Shown here one piece after another: positions 56,371 to 64,000 of a stretch of 64,000 bases of DNA. The notes under the pieces are model-generated. The model ran no database searches and was not told where the DNA came from. It worked only from the letters and a program-made list of their open reading frames with translations. The first letter of the stretch is position 1. Every line of letters begins with the position of its first letter. A program made the translations under genes and the position numbers. The DNA is from Leptodontidium sp. MPI-SDFR-AT-0119 (Eukaryota; Ascomycota; Leotiomycetes; Helotiales; Leptodontidiaceae). Where the stretch lies: positions 248,001 through 312,000 of the forward strand of contig JAHLEZ010000024.1 of NCBI GenBank assembly GCA_020726505.1, written 5' to 3'.

Positions 56371-56403
56371 AGGGGTGGGGAGGGGAGGGGAGGGGAGGGG
56401 AGG
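56371..56403 (+). repeat. AGGGG pentanucleotide repeat
   Basis: About six AGGGG-like units, the second altered by a T; strongly G-rich and capable of quadruplex formation in principle. Confidence 0.8.
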
Positions 56404-56529
56404 CAGACGACAGGGCTGGACAAGTAGACAAGTATTCCGCCCTGCCCAGTGTTCATCTAGAGCTTTTCTGTGCGATGAGAAAGAAGGCCTGAGGCAATTA
56501 AGATGTGGTGATTTATTGCCTATAGCAAG

Positions 56530-56583
56530 GTATCAATGTATCAATGTATCAATGTATCAATGTATCAATGTATCAATGTATCA
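56530..56583 (+). repeat. GTATCAAT 8-bp tandem repeat, 6.75 copies
   Basis: Six perfect units and a partial seventh, with no mismatch between units. Confidence 0.95.
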
Positions 56584-56940
56584 TACTTCGAAGTACTTTG
56601 TTTCGTTGGTGTCATGTACTACGAACTACGAAGTATAATTGGCCAAAGCAACCCTTGCAGTAAACCAAGGCGTAATGCGCGTACGAAGTAATACGTCTAA
56701 TGTTACGACGTCCCACCTCTCAAGGTGGCCACCGGCACTGGTTCTTGGTAAGCGGGGTAAGCGGGGTACTTGTATGTACGTACTGTAACCAAGCCAAGCC
56801 AAGGACCAGGGGCGGCCCGTGCAACTGCACTGAACCACGACGACAGCCTGTGCTCCCACCTACCAGCAACGTGAACTTGAGCCCGTTCATCAACGCGCTG
56901 GCCCAGCTCTCTTGTCCCTCTTCTTCACATAACACCAAAC

Positions 56941-59527
56941 ATGCAAACACCAGCATCCCTTCTCAGTCCACCTGGCATAGCGAACGCTGAAAGTTCTCAA
57001 CTAAGGAGCAACAAGCACAAGCGACTCAGAGCTGCGAGGGCCTGTGATCGGTGCAGGGCGAAGAAATATCGCTGTGATGAGTGTACACCTTGCTACCACT
57101 GTAGAAGTATAATTGCCTCGGGACCAATTGATAATTGTATCGTATTAATGTGTCCAGAGCACGCCTTGGACTGTACCTACTCCGGTGGCCAGATCGTGAG
57201 AATAGATGGACAGCCGGGGGATGCGAAGTCAGTCTACCATTATTCACAGCAGTCATAGATACCATTCGCTGTTATAACTAACTTGGCTCTCTAGCTATCT
57301 TCGTAGCCTTCAAAGACTCGTTGGCCAGTTGAATTCTCGAATACATCCTTCTAGTAGCGATGTAGCAACCATCATGGTTAGTAACGGCCACGTTGGCTTG
57401 GATAATCCGACTCCCGCTACATCCCCAGAGATGGTGCATAGATCAAGGTCACCAAGCGCCCATCCTGAAGCACCCAGTATACCGCCTAGTGCTACGTCTG
57501 GTCCAGATGTAACCCTGGAAGGCGAAGGAAGCGAAATTAACAACTACACCAAAGGTATTGAGTTTCACGGAAGCACATCCTCGATGGCATGTCTACGCTG
57601 CCTTCACAAGCACTCTCAACGCCAACCCCTTGGGCCTCTTCAAGGCACTACTGCCAGTGACCCAAAAGGCGGTGCCTCATTCATTTCTGCACTTCACAAC
57701 CCTGACTTTACAAGTCAAGGACCGGTCACTCCGGAAGATAGCGCGCCGCGAGATAAACGAGTACTCTCGAGTCAAGCACATATTTTCATTCAGGGGTATT
57801 TTGATAGCCTCCATGTCATCACACCCGTGATCGACAAGGAGGAATTCTACACGCGAGCCCAAAGTCTTTGGAGAAATAACAGTCTGGACGCGGACTCTAG
57901 TTTTATGGCCCTGTATTTCAGCGTTCAGTCCCTGGGGGCATTAGTCCGTGTTTGGGATGAGGACTTATTAGATGGCATGGGTCGCTTTGAGTGGAGTCGG
58001 AAGCTATTCGGCGAGGCGCAACAGTACCTAAATATGCATCCATTTTCGAACGACCTCGACACTGTGCGTTGCTTGCTGTTAATGGTCTGTTGTCCCTCGA
58101 AACAGCAGGAAATTTAAATTTACTAATTAGACAGGCCAAGATATGCCAAAACGAGCTGTCTCCACACAGTAGGACCCAGAATACCACCTTTTGAATGGAT
58201 TACGTTAACCTAGTTCAAATAGTGGCATACATGTACATGGGGCAAGCTATCCGAACTTGTCTATCTGCCGGCTACAATCGCGAAACACCAGGCCAATCTG
58301 AGAAGCAGGCGAGATTCATTTCTAGGACTTGGTGGTAAAGTACATTCCTTCCAGAAGCTGTGTTGCAGACATCTAACATTCCTACTCGGCTCAGGGGTCT
58401 GTTTGCTATGGATATGTGAGTCACCTCCCCGGGCGTGAAGCGTGTTGAGCTGAGGAATCGCCAAAGTGAGATGGGCCTTTCGCTTGGACGACCAGACACA
58501 CTAGGCCTGGATGCATATCACAATAGGCGCTTCCCACCAAAGGATTCAACGGAGGTTGCAATCATTCCGTGTATGGTAGAGTTTGGCAGAATCATGCGTA
58601 AGGTGGCTGTGGACGTTTACTACTCTCCTCAACCTCTGCAATGCAAGTTTGAAGCTGCGATCAGAATTGAGCAGGAGATGAATCAATGGGTCTGTGCATT
58701 GCCCAATAACATTCGACCGGATCTGTCACGGCCAGAGGTTTTTCTAGGAGGCTTAAAAGAACCGAATTGGTCGAGACGACAACGACTTGTCCTTACCATT
58801 CGTAAGTCAAAAGAAAGCCTCAACTACGCCTATATTGCTGACAACGTACCCAAGGCTACCACAATGTGAGGATGCTTTTGTTTCGTCCGTTCCTAGTCTA
58901 CTCTGGCACAACAGGCGCCAAGACTACGATTGAAGCCAGGGACGGGATTCTGAAGTGCATCGACTCAGCACAGGCGACGATCCGAACTATCCACAACGTA
59001 TTCATAGTGCAAACCTTTTTCCGCTCCTGGTAACCTTACGCATCAAGCACTATCCTCGCCATTCTAAGTTGCAGAGACTAATCCAGTTACAGGTGGTGGA
59101 ATACAACCTACATCATGTTCGCTGCGACGCTGCTCCTTCTGCATGCCAACACCCCAGCCGCTTCGCTGCAAAGAGATGCCCTGCTCAGTTCAGTGGACAT
59201 GGCGGTGGAGATTCTCGAGGCCATGGATGAGTCGGTGGTTGCAAAGCGATCGGCTGACATTATCGCGAGCCATGTGAGCCTCGTTCGGGAGGCGGTGGTC
59301 GACACGCCTGTTTTGGCTCCAGCCATCAACTTGGCTATATCAGCACTTCCAGCTCAAGTATGTCATCGGCTTGGCTCGATACTTGATCGATCGCTCCTAG
59401 GATTTGGCAGCGGCTGATGTGTCCACAGGGATTTTCGTACGACCTTGCAGCTTTTGATGGAATGACTAATATCTTTGATGATCTGGAAGGGTGGTCTAAC
59501 GAATTCTACACCAGTCAGGGAAATTGA
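56941..59527 (+). CDS. Zn2Cys6 transcription factor 2 (intact, 10 exons)
   Basis: Exons 56941-57106, 57158-57227, 57295-58084, 58135-58168, 58223-58334, 58395-58415, 58467-58801, 58855-59029, 59093-59357 and 59429-59527 join in phase to 688 aa with no stop. The zinc cluster RACDRCRAKKYRC...PCYHC is completed after intron 1 by RKHALDCTY (CX2CX6CX5CX2CX6C). The fungal_trans region shows AKICQNELSPH, MAYMYMGQAIRTCLSAGYNR, SRTWWGLFAMDIEMGLSLGR and PDTLGLDAYHNRR. A hydrophobic C-terminal segment follows, and it ends with an acidic aromatic tail (GMTNIFDDLEGWSNEFY). One exon is only 21 nt. The position between a divergent exporter and the co-oriented ThDP enzyme B suggests pathway-specific control; that is inference. 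Confidence 0.88.
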
Positions 59528-60290
59528 ATTAATAACAAGTCAAGGGTTGTTGGTAAGGAATCAAGGCAATATGGGTTAAATTTCAAAACTTCGCTTCTGT
59601 GGAAATAAGAATTAAATATCAAAAATTAATGTAAGACATTTCAGTATTTAATATAATAATGAACGAGTACAATAATACCTCTTTAACAAATAAATACTAA
59701 TATATTTATTTTCAAGTGCACGTAGCGATTTTATCTAATAAAAAACCTTGAGGATTCAAAGATGTTATTATATCATAAAAGCATATGACATATACGAGGC
59801 AAATTTCTAAGCATTATCCTACTCAGAAATAGATTTCCACTCGGATTTCAGATTAGGGAAAAAGGGTGTGTAACACATTCAGAATTATGCGTATTCGTAC
59901 GACCATCTAGCTCTCAAAAATAGTTATTAGCTCCGAATTGACTTTTGATCTTTCGGTTTTTAATTTCTAACATAAGTGGTGTGTCGTGAAGCAAGGTATC
60001 AATTAGCCATGGTAGGTACTCGACACTCGGAATAGCCGAGTTAACGACGTGCTCCGGGAAAAGCCAACCAAGCGCAGATGAAATGCAGCATGTGGAGTTT
60101 TCAAGGTTGTTGGAGCTCTTCCATATGCCACCTTTGATCGGCTTTACCGAAACCCGCCATTCGGTCAATATCCTTCTTCAGGAGAGGAAAAGCCAGCATT
60201 GAGACATGAGCTTCAGATTGAAATAACAATATTCCATTCCAATCACCCATCTTTTCTTACTCTACACAAGGTATTTCACACGTCGAAGAC
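59528..60290. other. AT-rich intergenic gap
   Basis: Promoter of ThDP enzyme B at its right end and an AT-rich segment at 59560-59880. It contains the small minus-strand frame listed separately. Confidence 0.45.
59914..60168 (-). CDS. Hypothetical protein fragment, 84 codons
   Basis: Frame with WRVSVKPIKGGIWKSSNN, ENSTCCISSALGWLFPEHV and VEYLPWLIDTLLHDTPLM. The amphipathic, low-bias composition suggests real protein ancestry, but I recognise no family. It may be a leftover exon. Confidence 0.3.
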   Translation of the reverse strand: MTEWRVSVKPIKGGIWKSSNNLENSTCCISSALGWLFPEHVVNSAIPSVEYLPWLIDTLLHDTPLMLEIKNRKIKSQFGANNYF

Positions 60291-62222
60291 ATGGCAGACG
60301 AGGATTACACGACATCGACGGCTTTGCTGGAAGCGCTCGAATCAGCCGGGGTGTCGCACCTATTCCTGAACGTGGGAAGCGACCACCCAGCAATCCTCGA
60401 GGCCATATCAAAGCAGCACATCGAAGGCCAGCCGAAGAAAATCCGCTTCATCACCGCGCCGCACGAGTTCGTGGGACTCAGTGCGGCGCAGGGCTACTTC
60501 CAGGCCAGCGGAGAGATGCAGGCTGTCCTGGTGCATGTCGATGCCGGAACCCTTTCCATGGCAGGAGCGATTCACAATGTAGCCCGGGCCCGGATACCCG
60601 TCCTCATACTCGCAGGGACCTCTCCTATCACAGATGAAAACGAGCTGCCCGGGAGTCGAAATGTGAGTCTGTTACTATCCGCCTAAAAAAACGGCCCCTC
60701 TATTCTATTAGAACCGAAGCGAGGAGATGGGCGACTGACAGTAGCTAACAAATACCCTCGTTGTGGGATAATAGGAGTTTATCCATTCTCTGCAGGACAC
60801 CGTCGACCAGAGAGGGATAATGCGAGGATATACAGTCTACAACAATGAGATCCGGAGTGGCAGGAATGTGAAGCAGCTTGTACTGCGAGCGAGTCAGTTT
60901 GCTAAGAGTGAGCCGCAGGGCGCCGCGTACTTGATGGCATCCCGCGAGTGTCTGGAGGAGAGGATCCGCCCATATCATGTCGATGCGACCAGGTGGAAGC
61001 CTACCGCGCTGTCAGCTCTATCGCCAACTAGCGTTGAGACAATTGGCAATGCTTTACTGAATGCTAGTTGCCCAGTTGTAATCACCACCTACCTCGGTAA
61101 AGATGTAGAGGCTGCAGGTCACCTTTTGGAGCTTGCTGAAGCACTTGGAATAGCTGTACTGGTGGGATTCTTGATCTCCGGAATATCCCTGGAGGCAAGC
61201 TAACACCAGTCTAGGAAGCTTTGCCCAGTCACTTGAACTTCCCTTATGACCATCCCTTGTACATGGGCAATCATTGGAGCGAAGGGCCGCGCAACGCCCT
61301 CTTGGAGACGGCAGATGTGGTGCTCGTCATCGACTGCGACGTTCCATGGATCAAATCTGCTTTCAAACCCCCCGAGAATGCCCGCGTTTATCATATCGAT
61401 GTCGACCCTTTGAAAGTCCAGATGTCTCTCTTCCACCTCGACACCGACCTATCATGCCAGGCCAATGCTCGTACAGCCCTTCAGCAGATCCACTACTACG
61501 TGTCGAGTCAGTTGACAAAGGATCACGAAATCAAGGTTCGGTCTCGCATTCAGGATTTGGAAACAATTCATCGCGAGTACATTAGCGGGGTTGTGGCTCT
61601 GGAAAAGGTGCCCGAGAAAGCCGACGTTCTTACACCCCATTACGTCCTGTCACGACTGAGGAGCTTTCTCGATGGTGACACAATAATCTTGAACGAAGGA
61701 ATCTCGAACTATAAGCCCGTGGCCGATGTACTCAAGAGGTTCAAGCCAGGCTCTTATTTTACATCGGGGGCGACGGCTCTGGGCTGGCACGGCGGCGCGG
61801 CGATTGGCGTCAAGCTCGCCCAGCCCGCGAAAACGGTCGTCGCCATCACTGGGGATGGGACCTTCTTGTTCTCCATCCCGTCGTCTGTTCACTGGATGGC
61901 GCGGAAGTATGAAGCGCCTTTCCTCACACTGATATTGAACAACAGAGGCTGGAAGAGCCCTATGCTGAGCACCATCGCAGTGCACAAGAACGGATACTCC
62001 AGCAAGATGCAGAGTGACGACTTGCATGTTACCTTTGATCCCTCGTGTAACCATGCTCAGATTGCAGTCGCGGCGGGCGCTGGATACGGCGCTACTGTAA
62101 AAACCGTGGCTGAGCTAGATGGGGCGCTGCAGGCGGCTTTGAAGACTGTGCGTGAAGAGGGACGAGCGGCTGTTGTTGATGTTTGGTTGCCAAAGTTCCT
62201 TGTTGGCGACCGCGTAGGATGA
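60291..62222 (+). CDS. ThDP-dependent enzyme B (acetolactate synthase / benzoylformate decarboxylase-like)
   Basis: Exons 60291-60662, 60775-61161 and 61215-62222 give 588 aa, intact. PYR domain: TAPHEFVGLSAAQGYFQASG with the activating Glu; central domain DVVLVIDCDVPWIKSAF and VYHIDVDPLKVQMSLFHLD; PP domain ITGDGTFLFSIPSSVHWMAR...LILNNRGWKSP carrying the G-D-G...N-N Mg/ThDP motif. It aligns throughout with enzyme A, 26 kb to the left. No mitochondrial presequence is obvious and no FAD-binding Arg set could be confirmed, so it need not be the housekeeping acetolactate synthase; a decarboxylase or carboligase on an accessory pathway is more likely. Its neighbours are regulator 2 and, convergently, regulator 3. 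Confidence 0.9.
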
Positions 62223-62534
62223 TGCTTCCTTAACAACCTTTGGCAAGAATACGTTCACCCTGGCTTCTTGAACTGCCAGGTTACCAATGGTTTCTTTTCC
62301 CATCTCTGCAGCATTGAGCCTTCCCATTGATCCCAAGGTAACAAGCTAAAGATAGAAGTTGGTTTGGAGAATGCACAATCAATTCATTGAAAGAACAACT
62401 GGAACTATTTACGACAAGAGACAACGTGCCCTCCAGCCGCTGGAGATATAGGCTTCCTATGATCGGCCTTGCCGACTGCCATCAGAGTGACTGAAACACT
62501 GTACGCCTATCTAACAAAACAAGAGTACCTTGAT
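62223..62534. other. Convergent 3' gap
   Basis: Between enzyme B and the 3' end of regulator 3; nothing recognised. Confidence 0.45.
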
Positions 62535-64000
62535 TCAGGATAGGAGCCTGAATCGTTGAATGAAGCAATTGAGCTTAGACGAAACGGCATGAGGCCCTTG
62601 TATAAGGTCAGCATACTATTAGGAGAGTAGCGGGCCTCCTCTCGAAGTACGAAGACACTCACATTGCCATACTGAGCCATCTTGAAGTACCTCCGCGTTA
62701 GCGAGAAGCGGTAATGTAGCGAGCTCATCCTTATTCGTCATTTGCAGGCCATCCAGTTCTGCAAATCCTTCCCCAATCAGCAAGTCGAGGGCCGGATAGA
62801 CTTCTGTCGGGGTGGTCTCTGAGCGTTTCGTTTGGAGATACCAGCACAGGAGGAGACCTAGCAAAAGTCATGAGACCACAGGATCGGTGACAGGGAAGAG
62901 AAGAGTGTACAAAAGGTTAAGTGAATGTAACATACCGCCTTCAAAAACAGCAGTGGCCGACAGAGGCGTGAATCGATGAGGTGCCATTTTCTGTAGATAT
63001 CTCAGGCCTAGCCGGCAGTCATCTCTCAGGGCCTCGGCCGCGCGAACGAGGGCCTTTTCGAGGTTTGTTGAATGTGGGGCCTTGAAAATTTCCTGAATCA
63101 TTTCCGAACGTTTCAATACTCCTACAGACCCCAGCAGGTTCTTCATTGTAGCTAGTTGAGAGTTTCCATAGAGATGATAGTATACCGAGTCTAGCAGCAG
63201 CTTGGTCGATCTCGCCTGTGGCGTGTGCGTGGATCTGTGGCTGTTCTCGCTGACTGTCCTCATGGTCCACATTTCACCCAGAATTCGTACCGATCTCTCC
63301 ATCTCGTTGACGAAACTCGTGTATAGGTGCGGATGCTGTGAGCCAGCCAGGTTCTCGAATAGACATATGTGGCCAAGGACAGCAGACACAATACTCAGGA
63401 ATCCAAAATCGCTGATCTCCAGGATTGGGGATTCACCAGCAAATATACGCTTCAGGGTATCTGAGAAAATCGGCATCTCCGTGGGCCCCTCCCAACTGGA
63501 CTCGTCTTTTAGCCAAGAACTCATGCTCGAAGGGAGTGAGAACTTGGCGTCAAGATCAGGGAGAGCGATATATTGCTTTTGTGTAGTAGAGTTCACTGCT
63601 GCTCCAAGGATTATCGTACTTGCCATACACCTAAACTCATGTTAAGACTCATTTGGCATGAAATATTTCGAGGGTATGAATCTTGATTACCTGTTGACGG
63701 TTTCCTGGTAAACCCAGTCTCCATAAGTCGTTATTGAAAACTGCTTTAAAGTTCCGACAGCTTCCTGTGCAAGCTAAACGACGTATCACGTCAGTCCTAG
63801 CTGGTCTACACGAACTTTCACTGGTCAGCTTACTTTGGCATTGCAAGAAAATATACTGGATGCTCTCTGTGGTATTGTCCAATCCCCGCCGTAAACTTCG
63901 AAGAAGCCCAACAATAGATTTGCTTGCAAGAGCCAAAGTTGGAAGGGATTATCGTTTTTCCAGTGCTGCATTGCTTGTCAGCTCAATTGTGCAAAGCTTG
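62535..64000 (-). CDS. Fungal-specific transcription factor 3 (C2H2-associated fungal_trans type), C-terminal part
   Basis: Enters from the right edge. Exons 63965-63834, 63764-63691, 63630-62936, 62857-62663 and 62596-62535 join in phase; 63966-64000 looks like intron. The regulatory domain shows PFQLWLLQANLLLGFFEVYG, GDWVYQETVNRCMASTIILG, a loop with DSVYYHLYGNSQLATMKNL, and a C-terminal GLLLCWYLQTKRSETTPTEV ending QWPHAVSSKLN. In fungi this fungal_trans variant usually follows two C2H2 zinc fingers, which would lie outside the window. Convergent with enzyme B and possibly part of the same locus. Confidence 0.7.

Larger units (their letters stand above)
55909..56940. promoter_or_regulatory. 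Divergent intergenic region (MFS exporter / regulator 2)
   Basis: Shared upstream region of about 1 kb. Contains a degenerate MITE family 2 arm near 56336, a G-rich AGGGG repeat (56371-56403) and the GTATCAAT repeat (56530-56583). No regulatory site can be assigned by eye. Confidence 0.45.

Noticed and set aside
60291..62222. The housekeeping mitochondrial acetolactate synthase (ILV2)
   Set aside because: No mitochondrial presequence is apparent, and a diverged paralogue sits in a similar accessory setting; the specific name is not supported.

Overview
The window reads as a draft-quality stretch of a filamentous ascomycete genome (Pezizomycotina; the order cannot be fixed from the sequence). 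The evidence is short GT-AG introns of about 46-134 nt with CTRAC-type branch points, and typically fungal families: Zn2Cys6 regulators, a fungal rhodopsin-like protein, DUF3533/SNG1-like membrane proteins, a pisatin-demethylase-type P450, MFS pumps, a Fot1/pogo transposase and a Tad-like LINE ORF1. C-to-T and G-to-A nonsense changes sit in the repeats and in some genes, as repeat-induced point mutation (RIP) would leave.

Layout. 1-0.5 kb: 5' part of a rhodopsin-like membrane protein leaving the left edge. 1.1-5.5 kb: degraded repeats, namely an inverted-repeat-bounded element with a piggyBac transposase relic, a solo LTR with an exact TACCT target duplication, and an LTR fragment. 6.6-12.4 kb: SurE-type phosphatase with a GPI-like tail, a 792-aa ankyrin protein with a fungal STAND-type N-terminus, and a truncated alpha/beta hydrolase. 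13-15.1 kb: Fot1/pogo element with one nonsense codon, abutting a MULE-type fragment. 16.7-36 kb: a run of metabolic genes: medium-chain reductase, S15/CocE hydrolase, SNG1-like protein, alpha/beta hydrolase, P450, MFS transporter and a thiamine-diphosphate (ThDP) enzyme. 36-39 kb: relics of a kinase and a PDR ABC transporter. 39-44 kb: a Zn2Cys6 regulator and a second SNG1-like protein. 45.2-51.9 kb: AT-rich, RIP-damaged region bounded by inverted arms of about 0.7-0.8 kb, each arm carrying a MADS/SRF-like gene copy; the interior holds relics of a LINE ORF1, a transcription factor and a kinase-like gene. 54-64 kb: 14-TM-type MFS exporter, an intact 10-exon Zn2Cys6 regulator, a second ThDP enzyme and a third regulator leaving the right edge.

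Functionally, the 16.7-36 kb and 54-64 kb stretches look like accessory metabolism: ThDP C-C lyase/ligase-type enzymes next to oxidoreductases, hydrolases, efflux pumps and local regulators. No polyketide synthase, NRPS or terpene synthase backbone was recognised. The joint role of these genes is inference.

A striking property is that many otherwise well-conserved genes are each broken by one small event: a 5-bp duplication in SurE, single-base indels in the reductase, SNG1-like A, the 41-kb regulator, the 55-kb exporter and apparently ThDP enzyme A, and nonsense codons in the alpha/beta hydrolase and first MFS gene. Neighbours (S15 hydrolase, P450, the 57-kb regulator, ThDP enzyme B, SNG1-like B, the ankyrin gene) splice cleanly with no break. 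Either the assembly contains residual indels or the region is decaying; raw reads would decide.
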